A DNA stretch of 64,000 nt from Pseudogymnoascus destructans. Lineage: Eukaryota; Ascomycota; Leotiomycetes; Thelebolales; Thelebolaceae. Positions 1 to 11,911 of this stretch are shown piece by piece. The notes below the pieces were generated by a model. It made no database searches. It was given only the letters and a program-made list of their open reading frames with translations, and was not told where the DNA came from. Position 1 is the first letter of the stretch; each line of letters opens with the position of its first letter. The stretch covers positions 124,001 to 188,000 of the forward strand of contig NW_020167524.1 in the NCBI RefSeq assembly GCF_001641265.1, read 5' to 3'. Both the position numbers and the translations under genes were made by a program.

Positions 1-1677
1 GTCGGTAACGCTTTGCTTCTGCTTCAAGTTGGAATTTGGATCTGCCGCCCAACTATCATCCAGCAATAGTCGTGAGATATCCATTTCGCCAATAGTACTA
101 GAAAACGGGACAGTATTATCCTGCCAGTCAAAAGATGGAGGGAATGAAAACGCATCAGCAGCATCGGTGACTGGAAGCGGGCCAAGAAATTCTGTGAACG
201 AACCCCTGAAGTTGAACGAGGGTGGTTGCATGGCTTGCTTGGATATACCAATGTCGGGGTAGTATTGAACTGGACCAAACATGCGATCTTGAGAAAGAGA
301 TTCTTGAGTTGGTAATGATAAGCCACCGTTTAAAGGCTGTATTTCGAGTAAAGCCGTGGTTGATGCAGAATTTCTTGGGTTTTCGCCCTCTTCGTCAACA
401 TTACTCTTGTCACGGAACAGATTTCGAAAACGGTCCCGAATATCAGTTGGTTTCCTACTTTCGAGCCCGAATTTTGGATCACGCTGTATCAACGTCCACG
501 ATGACTGCCCATATGTTTCGACCCCCTTCTTAATATTTTTGTCTTCCTCTTCAGTAAACAGCCGGCGTCCTCGACGAGTAGATTTTGGGAATGCCTTGAC
601 AACCCCCTGTTCCACAAGGTCGTCAAAGTATTTCCGGTGAGCACGAGGCTTTTTGGTGGATTTAACTTGAGGACTGTTCGGTTTCTCGTTGACGGTTGAA
701 TCATCGCTGGAATCCGAACTATCCTCTTCCCTTGTAGGAATAGAACTCGGGTCCTTATGGGATTTGGACGAGTCCGATGGTTTACGGTTGACTTTGGAAA
801 TGGGCTTTATAATATTATCGTTTTGAAGTGCGCCAGGAAAGCATGTCCGGAAACGATCTTTGATATGAACAGGAGTCCGACCATTAAAAGTCAACTCTTT
901 ATCTTCAAAAATGCTTTTCCAGTTTCCGATTCCATGCTTCTGCACACCTAATATCAGATTTCTCGTCTCTTCATCCGTCCATTTCTTCCGTGCTTGAACT
1001 CCCACCCTTTTGTTGCCAGAAGGTTTGTTTCCAGGGAGACCCTCTGGGGGGTTGGGTTGTTTTGCTTGAACCTTGGTAGATATATCCTCTTTTGCTTCAT
1101 TCGTAGATGTATTCAGCGTGTTTCGGCCATGGGAATCGTGGAAAGAGCTCGACGCTATGGGAGGAAAAACTGCAGCTTGATTTGGCGGAGGTTCGTGCAG
1201 CCCAATTATGATTGGTGGAACAACACGCTTCACAGCCTTTTGTTTCGTCGGTGGTTGAGGAAGTTGAACAAAATCGCCGCTTCGGTCTTCTAATCGTTGC
1301 CGCTTTCTGCTCGCAGATGGGTGTGTTATTTCGGAGTCGTCAGATAATATTTTCCGCAAAGACTGGGCAGAAGGCTCGCCCACACTGCTGTCTATGACAG
1401 ACGAATTCACAGCAACTTGGCTGCTAGACTTGGCCCTGGTTTTATTGTGCGAACCTGGAGAATCTCCATCATAACTTAATATTTTCGGTTGTGGCCCTCG
1501 CGCTGATTGTTTATCGTTCCTTGACGCCACTGGCTCTAGGATCGAATGTCTACCAGAGGCCTTCAGGATATTAGGATCCTGTAATGGCGGCAGGTCGAAC
1601 CGGGGGTATAAGCCTTGGCTATCGGAATGATCATCGTTGAGTAAAGCAATAAGTCGAGGCTGGATCGTAGCATACAT
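1..1677 (-). CDS. Double telobox-Myb DNA-binding protein, 3' end cut by window
   Basis: The reading frame starts at the ATG at 1677 and stays open to base 1 (559 codons, no stop, no intron needed), so the C-terminus lies outside. Two Myb-like repeats are visible. The first is near residues 230-285 (KWTDEETRNLILGVQKHG ... RTPVHIKDRFRT). The second is near 372-425 (LFTEEEDKNIKKGVETYG ... RKPTDIRDRFRN). The third helices 'VHIKDRFRT' and 'TDIRDRFRN' resemble the telobox consensus VDLKDKWRN, which reads TTAGGG-type DNA. The N-terminal 225 residues are low complexity with a basic KRQR patch. Known family: two-telobox proteins such as fission yeast Teb1 and Yarrowia Tay1, acting in the nucleus at telomeric repeats or gene promoters. 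The direct role here is inferred. The gene is divergent from the WD40 gene at 2101, with a CACGTG site between them. Confidence 0.85.
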   Translation of the reverse strand, partial: MYATIQPRLIALLNDDHSDSQGLYPRFDLPPLQDPNILKASGRHSILEPVASRNDKQSARGPQPKILSYDGDSPGSHNKTRAKSSSQVAVNSSVIDSSVGEPSAQSLRKILSDDSEITHPSASRKRQRLEDRSGDFVQLPQPPTKQKAVKRVVPPIIIGLHEPPPNQAAVFPPIASSSFHDSHGRNTLNTSTNEAKEDISTKVQAKQPNPPEGLPGNKPSGNKRVGVQARKKWTDEETRNLILGVQKHGIGNWKSIFEDKELTFNGRTPVHIKDRFRTCFPGALQNDNIIKPISKVNRKPSDSSKSHKDPSSIPTREEDSSDSSDDSTVNEKPNSPQVKSTKKPRAHRKYFDDLVEQGVVKAFPKSTRRGRRLFTEEEDKNIKKGVETYGQSSWTLIQRDPKFGLESRKPTDIRDRFRNLFRDKSNVDEEGENPRNSASTTALLEIQPLNGGLSLPTQESLSQDRMFGPVQYYPDIGISKQAMQPPSFNFRGSFTEFLGPLPVTDAADAFSFPPSFDWQDNTVPFSSTIGEMDISRLLLDDSWAADPNSNLKQKQSVTD

Positions 1678-2100
1678 GGCGGATGGCCTGCATGGCCATA
1701 TGGCTACAGAAACCCTTTTTTATAATTATAAGCAACCGAGTAGTAATCAGAAGTGGTATTCTATATGCGCCTGTCAGGTTGTAACATGTGTGTGGCCCCC
1801 CTATGGTCGCAAACAACTGACGATGTACTAGTTATGCCAGACGACGTGGAGGGATATCATCACGTGACCAGTACTAGCCTCCCTGTAATACCGACTAACT
1901 CCGTAGATAAGATTGTCGATAAGGAATTGCGGAGTAAGACGACAGCCGGGTACTTTATAAGCATCCAAGTTCGGTACTCGCTGCTAATGTTCGTCGATAT
2001 GCAGAAGATATGAACAAACAAGAGTTAATATTCACCGATCTACAACAGCTATAAACACACAATATTTGGAACGAGTTCTGCAGCACTGACGTCGGCGGAT
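1678..2100. promoter_or_regulatory. Divergent intergenic region
   Basis: This 423 bp spacer separates the starts of two divergent genes, so it should hold both promoters. One CACGTG E-box core lies near 1862. No tRNA, repeat or supported reading frame was seen. Confidence 0.5.
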
Positions 2101-4246
2101 ATGGCGGATGTTAATGAAAACGGTACCTCTGGGGACGACCATGACGACTCTGAGTATGAGCCAACAACAGACGAGGAAACTGATGAGAGGTTGCATGACT
2201 TTTTTGAACAGCTAATGGATGAAGATGAGGATGAGGATGAGGATGAAGACGAGGGGTCGGGCTCAGAAATTTACTATGGTTTGCCGCCACAAATTTCATA
2301 TATCCGTGGCTGAGATCACTCTAACGTTTTGCCAGACGCCGAAGGCGGTGCCACGATTGAAGTATTACCTGACAATGAGGGAGGGGGTGAGGAGGCACAG
2401 GAATATGATCTTGGAGATCTACAAGGAGGTAGATTGTCTAAGAATCCAAAGTAACTGTGCCCGTTTAATATATTCCCAGCATCTCCGGCTCAGATATTCT
2501 ATCTTTGGGCTAGACAACAACTTCTTTTACGCAGCACCCATGACGTTGATGATGGACAAGGAGCAACATTTCCACTTCGCCGGCGCCGTCGAAGAGAGAA
2601 GCCCGACCCAAACAGGTTCCCTAGAGTCCCCAGTGAGAAGGGGAGTGAGCTCATGAGCTCTGGCGACTTCGGCACGAATGAAATCCCGGCCACCAGGACA
2701 ACGGGACAAAGGAAGAAGCTCGCAAGTAGGATACTGAACAGAGAGCTGGGGATAGGCGGCGGGGCTAGGCATAAAGCAAATCAGAACTTAATGGCTCAAG
2801 GCATGGTCCCTTCCTCGAAAGTCGACACTATTATCAACTACGACGCGCCAGTTTATTCGGGTCAGTTCTCAGATGATGGCAATTTTTTCTTTGCTTGTGT
2901 GAAAGATTTTAAAGTGAGAATGTACGATACGTCGAATCCGGTAAGGCTATCCATCTCCTTGAGAATTTAGTCAAATCTAACGCATTACCTTAGTACGAAT
3001 GGAGATACTATAAGACTGTTAATTATCCATTCGGCAGATGGACGCTGACGGATGCATCTCTGAGTCCGGACAACAGATATCTAGCTTATACCTCTGTGTC
3101 TCCCAGAGTTTGCTTGGCGCCAACAGATCCCAATGATCTCGGTGACCCCTACGACTTAGATCTATCTAATAATGGCACACGTGGGATAGGGTCCAATGGT
3201 TTTAGGCAACGGCATGACGGTTTTGGTATCTTCAGCATACGCTTCTCCGGCGATGGCAGAGAGTTGGTGGCGGGCACATCTTCCGAGTCCATTTTAGTTC
3301 ATGATATCGAGTCCCGGCAGACCATCCTGGAGATCAACGGCCATGAAGACGAAGTCAACGCGGTATGCTTTGCCGATAAAAGCTCTTCAAATATAATATT
3401 CTCGGGTAGCGATGACAACTTGGTCAAGATTTGGGACCGCCGAAGTATGGGCGATAGCCGTGAAGCTGGCGCCTTTGTAGGCCATACTGAAGGTGTCACA
3501 TATATCGACTCCAACGGTGATGGGCGTTATTGCTTGTCAAACGGCAAAGATCAGACCATGAAGCTTTGGGATCTAAGGCAGATGACAGCCAGCAGCCAGC
3601 TTTCACAAGTCAGCATTCCACGTGGACATTTCGATTATAGATGGGGGAGCTACGACTTGGATGACTGGCGTCCACATCCGAATGACAATTCGGTGGTGAC
3701 TTTCCGCGGCCACGACGTGCTCTCCACCTTAATCAGGTGTCATTTCAGCCCTCCTAACTCGTCAAACCGTCGATATGTTTACTCCGGCTCCTCGACCGGG
3801 AAAGTCTTCATATGGAATATGGACGCAACAATAGCAGGTGAAATTGACGTGCAGCAAGCTACACAAGATACGAGGCCTTTCTCCCCGGAGACGGCAAACA
3901 ATATGTATTATGAAGATGATGATGGCGAGTCAGCGCCACAATGGAGGACTTGTGTGAGAGATGCAAGCTGGAGCCCCAACGCACCAGTAATCGCAGGTAC
4001 TGTAACTCCGATTTTAGTAATACTTTGAGAGAACCCCAACTGACAATCGCCTTCACAGCTTCCGCATGGAATGGCCATGGCATGTGGGCAGGTACCGTTA
4101 CTACCCATTCATGGAACGACGAGGCGGAAGACGACGAGGCGGAACCCGGAGGAGTAAGGGTAAATGAGAAATTGAAAGTCGATCCGTCATATTACAGCTC
4201 TAACAGTCGTACTCCACGTCGGCGCAGAGGGAGGATGGGCTGGTAA
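2101..4246 (+). CDS. WD40-repeat protein, DCAF11/WDR23-like
   Basis: Five exons: 2101-2278, 2336-2428, 2480-2940, 2994-3996, 4059-4246 (640 aa). The acidic N-terminus has a GATGAG-encoded Asp/Glu run near residues 40-52. A basic RRRRRR stretch and then a WD40 propeller follow, from about residue 225 to the end. Visible blades include 'GHEDEVNAVCFA' with 'SGSDDNLVKIWDRR', and 'GHTEGVTYIDS' with 'DQTMKLWDLRQM'. The phrases PYEWRYYKTV and FGRWTLTDASLSPD are typical of the LEC14B/WDR23 family. In animals WDR23 is a substrate receptor of CUL4-DDB1 ubiquitin ligases, and the WDRR/WDLR ends of the blades fit DDB1 binding. The fungal role is inferred by homology. The C-terminus ends in a basic RTPRRRRGR tail. 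Convergent with the Sec61-gamma gene. Confidence 0.85.
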
Positions 4247-4614
4247 ATAGTAATTGAAATGACTTAGTCTGCGTGACTCTACACCATGAAATATCCAGGC
4301 GTGACCATTGCCAATGGCCTTGGGTATCTGCTTGGAGCGGTGTATTGGCATTGGTATTATCTCGGCATTGGTGAACGGTTTGGGCGCATATGGATATTCA
4401 AGATTCGAATCATAAAAGCAAGATTGGTAGCAGAACTGCTTGTTGGCTTCATTTCCCGAACTCAATACGCCGAGCTTTAACAAAGTGTTGCGCCTATGAG
4501 CCTGTATTTGTCCGCGCCTATGATACAAAGAATCCGTTTCGAAGCTTCTTCGAGGGGCTCTATAATGCTTTTCCCTTCACCACCCAATTACACTCCTTTC
4601 ACCCAGTTGAATAT
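4247..4614. other. Convergent 3' spacer, nothing seen
   Basis: This spacer lies between the stops of the WD40 gene and SSS1. Short open frames on both strands lack family features. It probably contains the two 3' UTRs. Confidence 0.5.
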
Positions 4615-4933
4615 TTAAGCACCGCCAACAAGGATGTTGTTCACAGGAATATGGACTGTAACAATCAACTTGTTAGCAAATATCCAGACCCATGCGCAAC
4701 GGGAGTACAGACTCAGCTTAATAACGTAACCAAGAGCACCCATCACAATGAAACCAATGCCAACAGCTCTCGAGATCTGTGTGAACTCGCGGCGATCCGC
4801 TATTATACAGTTAGCTTAAATCTCCATGCAGGTGGCGATATAGCGTACGCTTTGTGCAGCGGTTGATGAACATGGTGCCATCCTTCACGAAGTCCTTTGG
4901 AATATCCAAGATCTCTTGGAATTGGTCAGACAT
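4615..4933 (-). CDS. SSS1: Sec61 translocon gamma subunit
   Basis: Three exons on the minus strand: 4933-4849, 4799-4713, 4655-4615 (70 aa). The protein begins MSDQFQEILDIPKDFVKDG, then FINRCTKPDRREF, and has one C-terminal transmembrane helix (AVGIGFIVMGALGYVIKL) ending HIPVNNILVGGA. Length and sequence match the Sec61-gamma/SecE family, which clamps the Sec61 channel in the endoplasmic reticulum for co- and post-translational protein import. Both introns are canonical GT-AG and the joined frame is whole. It is divergent from the RRM gene at 5820 across a long 886 bp spacer. Confidence 0.96.
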
Positions 4934-5819
4934 GATTGGTGATATGTGTTGTAATTACTGCTCGAGGAGGGAGATTGTGCTTAAGGAGGCACAGAATCTA
5001 TCGATTCGAACGAAATGAGGTTGGGGTTGGGGAAGTCGTGTCCTTAAAGTTGATGTCACGTGGAAGCATGGGAAGTGGATAAACGTTTGGCCGTTGTGTA
5101 TCAGATCAGGAGGTTCGCGTCGCTCTCGAGTTTCCGACATCATCTAGTTACGCGGCGACAAGGTATCATCGACTCAACATCTTCTTCATTTCTCACAACT
5201 CTATTTCATTTAGAGTTTACTTTTGTAAGGTATTGATTTACGGCCGGCATCAATACTGTGCTCGGGAAGTGTCTAATACGAGCAGTTATTACGCACGTGG
5301 CTTCACTATTCGGTAGTGAGATAAGAGCTTAGAGGTTTGCTCTACAGCTTGAGCTGGATTGAAGGATCTGTACTTCTGAGGGAGGTTTCAATACTTGACA
5401 TACAGTCTTCAAAGACATCAGTTTGCCTGTACCTGACACGGATGTCAACGGAAGATTGCAAGCACAGAGCTTCGTCTTAACATACTCTCTTCTGTCTCCG
5501 CCGTTTGAACTATCAAACTTTGATTTGTACTGCAGTTGAATAATATTCAGGGATTGTACGTATCTTTATGTTCTTATAATGAATATCAATTCCAAGGACG
5601 TCGGTTGGTGGGAAACATGCGATACTTCGGTCAATTATCTTTCTATTGCTGACCTCACTTCTGTACAATATAGAACATCCTTTTTCTGTTTCTCAAATAT
5701 ACATTTCTGGAAATCTCCTCACTGCCTTCCATTTTGGCATGTGCTCCAATCCTCTATAGTCATTTGATTCAAGGGCGGCAATAAAGGACAAGGAGACCAC
5801 GAAGACCACAGTACCTACA
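4934..5819. promoter_or_regulatory. Long divergent spacer
   Basis: An 886 bp region between the starts of SSS1 and the CPSF6-like gene. It presumably holds both promoters and the 5' UTRs. A GTACGTATCT donor-like site near 5557 could belong to a 5' UTR intron of the RRM gene. No coding frame is supported. Confidence 0.4.
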
Positions 5820-7143
5820 ATGGCGGACGACGATTTTGATATCGATATTTATGGCGATACCAACAACGAGCAAGAAACTCCAACTACACCGGCCGCAAAG
5901 GACGAAGAGGGAGACATAAAGATCGATGGTGCCAACAATGACAACACCGACGCAGCCAATAACCCGACTGAAGTGGAGGAGGAAGAGCAAGACACAGAAT
6001 ACGTTGACATTAAAGTTGATTCTGCGCACGATAGTCATCCCCAAGAACAACGCCAACAAATCAAAAGTACCGATGAGTCCGGTAAAGATGCTCTCAACAT
6101 CCCAAAACAAGCTCCGCAACAGCAGGGCGTGAAACGCAAGGAAGGCTCTGATGAGAGGCCAATCGATCCTGGAGCAACAACGGCCCTTCTAATTTCTGAC
6201 TTGCATTGGTGGAATACTGATGACGATGTTCGAGGATGGATTAATCAGGCTCAGTGTGAAGATGAGCTAAAAGAGATAACATTCAGTGAACACAAAGTGA
6301 ACGGAAAGAGCAAGGGGTAAGAGCGTCTCTGGGTATATTTTATTTCTGCTGCTAACATGTGCACAGACAAGCATACGTTGAGTTCTCCTCTCAGCAAGCT
6401 GCCACAGCAGCAAAGCACAAGATAGATACCTTCGGGGAAGGGCAGCAATATGTCAAGAAACATGTCGTAACCTACTCGAATCCAGATGTCAACCCTTTCA
6501 AGACTCTGCCAAAGGATGCACCTATGCGAGCTGGAAAAGATGGCCCGACTAATCGACCAGTCGCTGGCAACTACGATAGAACTCAACAGAGCTCAGGAAA
6601 CAACTACGGTGGCAACTTCCGCGGCCGTGGTGGATACAATCGTGGTAACATGAACAACAACATGGGAGGCGGGTTCAACCGCAACTTCCAGAATCCCGGC
6701 ATGGGTGGCATGGGTGGGAACTTCCAGGCACCAATGGGTGGCTTCAACGCGGGTTCCATGGGTGGAGGCCAGTTTTCGGGCGGATTCAATCGCGGGGGTA
6801 TGATGAACAATATGCGAGGTGGGCCCGGTGTTATGAGAGGCGGTCGTGGAGGCATGAATAGCGGTATGATGGGAGGCATGCCTATGGGAGGGATGCAAAT
6901 GGGCGGTATGCCGGGTGGAATGCCGATGGGTGGCCCCATGAACATGGGAATGGGCGCAGGGATGCCAGGTAAGGCTCTAATCACCCTTTGTACAAATCCA
7001 TTCACAGAGTCTAATTAAGTTGAGCAGGTGCTGGTTTCCCAGGTATGCAGCCGCATTTCAATCCAGCCTTCTTCCCACAGAACCAGGCAACTGGAGGAGA
7101 CTGGCAAAATCCCCATGGAGCAAAACGACCTCGCCCAGAGTAA
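5820..7143 (+). CDS. CPSF6-like RRM RNA-binding protein
   Basis: Three exons: 5820-6316, 6367-6968, 7028-7143 (404 aa). The N-terminus is acidic (DDDFDIDIYGD). A single RRM spans about residues 118-205, with RNP2 'ALLISDLHWW', a short linker 'NTDDDVRGWI', and RNP1 'KSKGQAYVEF' formed across intron 1. The C-terminal half is a Gly/Met/Arg-rich tract (MGGM and RGRGG repeats), and the protein ends NPHGAKRPRPE. The 'LxWWTTDED' type RRM followed by a low-complexity tail is characteristic of CPSF6/CPSF7, subunits of pre-mRNA cleavage factor Im. A role in 3' end processing is therefore likely but not proven. The GGM tract could drive condensation. Assignment to the family rests on the RRM rather than the tail. 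Confidence 0.8.
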
Positions 7144-7801
7144 TTGTCGTTGGTCCTTACTCCCAAAGGAAATGTTGCTATATTAAAGACGGCCCGGGGT
7201 GTGCCGTCTCAAGGTCACATTTGAAAAGAGTTATTTGGAGTTAGGGTATTGGGGGTGAGTGTTCCTCAGGTATAGAGCAGCATATCTGTGCCCGATTTTT
7301 CAAACTCAAAGCTGTACCAATATTCAGCGTATCTGCCGAGTCGATCCGAAGTGCTTCAAATATGGAAGGCGAATCAACTCTTGACGCAACACATTATAAT
7401 TTTTGCCTGTATCATGTCTCATATTGTACTTCGGCGGATAGGGGTTTCGAGGCAATAAACTCCTGGTTTTGATCCGACCTGTCTTTGATATACGCACGGC
7501 AGCAAATGATGTTTTTTTAGGCCACTAGTTACTTCTCTTTTCTTTCATTTCTGGCAAGTGCGAACTTGGAGTAGCGTGTTGGTTGCACTTTCCCGTTTTC
7601 TCACATATGTAGCACGCTTTGATTGCTGCCAACTTTGCAAGCTAAATTTGCGCCACTGTCTTCCACAATTTCAGGACACGCTTCTCAATGAACTCATTAG
7701 AAGTATTATGTGAAAAGGCATATGTTCAAACAGACTTTCTAGCATTAACCTGGCTCTGAGCAGACCCACGAAACATTATAAATATCCGAACTGCAGTTTT
7801 C
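7144..7801. other. Intergenic, tandem orientation
   Basis: 658 bp between the 3' end of the RRM gene and the DUF21 gene. It should hold the 3' UTR of the first and the promoter of the second. No supported frame, repeat or RNA gene. Confidence 0.45.
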
Positions 7802-10438
7802 ATGATGGCGAAAGGTGACAGCGAACTCACTCTCAGACAGGCGGCGGACTTTGGCAACCCAGGATATTCTCAGCCGGAAAACTGCGAATGCTATCGAAGG
7901 TATCGCTTCGATGAACACAAAGCGCCATTCCTTGGGTTTCTTGCTGTTGCATTGACTATTGTGGTAATCGCGGCGTTACTAGCAGGCCTCACGTTAGCAA
8001 TTTCCAGCTTGGATATGACTTGGCTCCAAATTATGAGTACAACAGGCCCGAAATGGCAAAGGTGGGTTTCCTTCTGAGGTTGAGTCTATGTCATAGCTCA
8101 CCAGCTTCACAGACGTCAAGCAGAGATTGTTTCTCGGATTAAAAGGAACGCTAGCTGGTTTCTCTGTGAGTTTTATGCCTTGAATTGGTCTTTTGAGGGG
8201 CTTGCATAGCTTATATATTTCTAGGCTCCATGGTTTTGACTTCAGTCGTCTGCATGGAGACGCTCCCTATTATAGTCCAGTCTCTTTTTGGAACAGGTTG
8301 GATACCGGTGGTGGTATCGACAATAGCCATTGCGATTTTTTCGGAGTTATTCCCTCAATACCTTATACCCAGACAAGCCTTACTGTGGAGCTACTATTGC
8401 TGGCCATTCATATGGACTTGTATGTGGTTGACGGCGATCATAAGCTGGCCACTCTCATTTTTCCTCGACAGACTTACTTTACCAAAAGAGAGGGGAGCTA
8501 TGTATACAAGTGAGCAGCTGGCCATGCTTATCAAATTACACGAACGGCAAGAGAAACATGGCGGCCACCTTGGCCCTGATGCTGGACGGGCCGCAAGGGG
8601 TGCTTTAGATCTCGATGGTCGAACTCTTGAGAAGTCACCTTTGGGCTCATTTTACGACAGCAAAAGTATAACTGATATTGCAGGTGATCCAGAGAAAGCA
8701 GACCATACCACCTCCGACATTATCGTTCCGTGGTCTGCAGTCAAATTCATTGGAATCGATGATCTAGTTAATGAACAGTTCATAGTGAAAATCAAACAGT
8801 TCTCATATAGTCGAATTCCTGTCATTGGAAACGAGGATTTGGTTACTGCCCCACCAACCAAACATGGAAGTGCTTCGAACGACCACAGAATATACGGTTT
8901 CCTTCACATTAAGGTCGGTAAAGCCCCTGATACTGAGTTTTTTTGCTGAGATCCAGTTAGACGCTCCTCGGGCTAGATTTGCAGAATGGTGGCAAAGAGA
9001 TTCGAGTTAGAGACCTACCTCTATATCCTCTGCCTATCGTACGAGATGACCTGCCCTTATACGACTTGCTAAATATGTTTCAGTTAGGAATATCAAGGTA
9101 TGTAATAACGCTCTATAATTTTCATTTGTTCCAGAAATTGTCCATGAAGCAAAATTAACAAATCTCAGAATGGCTGTAGTGGTCCTAGCCCCGGCAAGAG
9201 ATTGGACAGACAATCAAGCTACGCTATCTCCGAATATAAAAGATTATACTCGGGCTGCTGTACCTCTATGGTCTTCAGCCACTGGTGTAAATGCTCGAGG
9301 GTCCCTAGACTTGAGAAAGCTCGGCGGCCGCGTGGATTGGATAGCAGACTTTCTGAACGCCACACAGAATGATGCCGGCGACGCCAACCCATCACCCATA
9401 GTAACAGGCATCAGGTGCCCAGCGACACTAGGGATCATCACATTTGAGGATATTCTCGACACGCTTTTGCAGAAAACCAGTCGAGATGAAAAGGATTTTT
9501 TCGAACGGAGAACATTTGACCCGCCCACCAAGTCGAGGAAAGAGGGAGATGACAACACTGTGAGAAGTTCACGGAGCATTTTCAGATCAAGGAGGGATAT
9601 TCCAGCTCATGCAAGCGGAGCATATGTGGCATTTGGCGGAAATAGCCAAGGTCAAGGAGCACTACGCAGACGAATCCCGTCTAAAACTACCAGTGCAATG
9701 GATGGTACGGCCGATGTCGCTGCCTTCGGTCTGGATGGGAATGATGAACGAAGTGTCTACGTCCATGGAGCACTTACCGCTGACCACAGCTCTTATACGG
9801 AAAATAGCGAAGGAGGCTTCCATGGCCCATCTTCGTCCGCGGATACGGAGCTTAGCACTCTTGTTCAACGCAATATCTCCAACCACAGGCTCAGTCGCCT
9901 CAAAGGACGTTCTGTTATCTCCACGAGGACTGTTAGTGCTCCTGAAAACCCCACGGAGCCAGCCTTCCAATTAGGGTTGGATATTCTCCCAAGGCATTCT
10001 AGCTGTGGCTTTTCTCCCTTTGTTGGCGAAGCGTACGATGCAACGTCATATGAGAGAGAGGTCCCAGGTCTGGACGAACTGCCTGTGAATCCCGAAGATG
10101 CTTCAGATGCCGAGGAGGTCTTGCCACAGTCATTGGTTGGTGGAAGCGCTTCATCCTCGTACTATTCCTCCCACTCCGCTGTCATTGCTAGGCCTCAAAC
10201 ATCCGAGGCGGCGAGCCATATCGCGAACGAGAATGTACGTGCGGGGTCGGGGATGAACACTCTACCACGTATTAATTTTGGTCCTCGGTTGGCTATAGGG
10301 ACTATTATAAGTCAAGAAATCCATCCGAGAGAGAAGAGCTTCCATGATGACCGTTCTTTACTGCCGAGCCAATGGAGAGATATCGAGAGTGGAGAGTCAA
10401 AAGAGAATACAGCGCGGCGCACAAGCTTTTGGATCTAA
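7802..10438 (+). CDS. CNNM/Mam3-type DUF21 membrane protein with CBS region
   Basis: Five exons: 7802-8061, 8113-8165, 8225-8913, 8985-9097, 9169-10438 (794 aa). A first membrane segment (FLGFLAVALTIVVIAALLAG) lies near residues 43-68. Further hydrophobic segments to about 185 complete a DUF21/CNNM domain, including the signature-like 'VVSTIAIAIFSELFPQY'. A cytosolic CBS-pair region follows, from about 255 to 390 (TSDIIVPWSAV ... YSRIPVIGNED; LPIVRDDLPLYDLLN ... GIITFEDILDTLL). The last 400 residues are a low-complexity Ser-rich tail. Known members such as yeast Mam3 and animal CNNM act in Mg2+/Mn2+ homeostasis at vacuolar or plasma membranes. The ion here is unknown. The long tail exceeds the usual CNNM core and may be regulatory. 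Confidence 0.85.
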
Positions 10439-10699
10439 ATTTCACTGCTTGAACTTTCAGAAAGGTTGGGTTTGTAACATAACTCTGGGCTCTGGGGATC
10501 CCAACTGCAATCAAGTTGGCCTTGTGGTAAATGGCCTCGACAGCCTATGGTGCCTTTATTACTTGGTGCCTTTTGGTTCTAGAGATTTGAAGGGAAGGAG
10601 CCATTGTATATAATCATTAGCCGTTACTCTTATCATTAGCTTCATGAATTCGTTGGAAAAGCTCGACCATGAAAATTGTCAGTGCCGCTCCGTTCATTG
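10439..10699. other. Convergent 3' spacer
   Basis: 261 bp between convergent stops, holding the two 3' UTRs. Nothing else seen. Confidence 0.5.
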
Positions 10700-11911
10700 C
10701 TACCCTACTGAACACACAATAGCACCTTGCAGAAACGATAGAATCTGGTTCCAGCGCCGCACAAGTGTCTCTACTTGACTCCTATCTTTCACTTCCAATG
10801 ATAGTAACTGTTCAATGAGGTTCTGCGCTTTTGCCACGTACAGTTTCAATACCTTGATCAATAATTCGTTGGCCATAGCTTGATCATGCTGTCCGTCCAC
10901 TCCGCTATCGACGAATCGTTCCCACCGTCTCGCTGGCATGCATAGTGCTCTTAGAACAACCTCCGTTCGATAACACACACATTCGTTGTCCAAAACGTAC
11001 TTCCCAAGATAACCAGCGTCTCTGACTAGTTGAAGTTGTACAGCATCCATTTTGGGAATAATAACACTGTCGAGGAGAATATGGTCGAAATCATTCCCAG
11101 CCATGATGAAACCATATTCTGCCAATAAAAAGTCGTTGCTATGTTTGCCATAAGAGATGTAAATCTCTTCCCCCTCTCCATATACCTTGTTGGTAGTAAT
11201 CTCAAATCCCTCTGGCCCGAACTCAACGGTGCATCCCTGGGATGCATGGTTGAAATAGTCGGCAAAGGGATTTAACGCCATGCAATCCTTTGAATCCTTC
11301 TTCTTCTTAGTTCCCGGGGGGACATAGTAGAATGTGCGTGTATTCACAATCAGCCAGCTGTACAGGTAATGGTCTCTGTCAATAGCTGGAAAGGCACCGG
11401 AGACGGTCGCCCAATCAAGCTCGAACTTCTTTATCTGGTTAGAGAGAAGAGCGGAAGCGGCCTGCGGAAGAAAATCCTGCAGTATAGGAGGCCATAGAAT
11501 GGGCATGGACGCTTGGAAGTCCTCTTGCGAAGGAAGAACATCTCGCCAACGTGACCTGGCTTCATCCGTATCGAGGGACATGTCCGCAGCTAGAAGACCG
11601 TGGGCTGTAATTTTACCAAGCGGGATAGAAATTGCTTTGGGAACTGTAAGAGTTGTCCGTAGTGCACTTATTGGGACGGTCAATATGATCTTTCCAGCCT
11701 ATTTCTTGTTAGTATTGGACTGTGATATCAGATGTGTCATGCCAATTCTTGCCAAGGCGTCTTGGATGAACTATATGAGAGCTTCACGAACCTCTTGCCT
11801 CTCTTTAGCCACAATCCCAAGGCCCCGGCCTGGAAATTGATGCGCTGCAATACCATAGAGCTCAACACCTTGTAATTCAGCCCATCTTGTGAACTCTTCA
11901 TGCTTATCCAT
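10700..11911 (-). CDS. SET-domain protein lysine methyltransferase (SETD3/SETD6/RLSMT class)
   Basis: Two exons: 11911-11792 and 11698-10700 (372 aa). The protein starts MDKHEEFTRWAELQGVELYG, then 'GRGLGIVAKERQEAGKIIL', the usual first SET motif. The core has 'NPFADYFNHAS', matching the NxxDxxNH motif that forms part of the cofactor pocket and knot, and 'YISYGKHSNDFLLAEYGF', which is typical of the Rubisco-methyltransferase-like SET class. The C-terminal 130 residues are helical, as in the Rubis-subs-bind region. These enzymes transfer methyl groups from S-adenosylmethionine to protein side chains. Fungal members modify ribosomal proteins or translation factors, but the substrate cannot be read from the sequence. 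The exon 1 start is the first ATG in frame with the motif. Confidence 0.88.

Noticed and set aside
2219..2656. Alternative frame with MKMRMRMRMK in the WD40 gene
   Set aside because: It is an out-of-frame reading of the GATGAG repeat that encodes the acidic run; two introns give the true frame.
6593..7005. Open frames antisense to the CPSF6-like gene (MHPSHRHASHH and PPIGIPPGIPP types)
   Set aside because: They are shadows of the repetitive Gly/Met/Arg tail codons.
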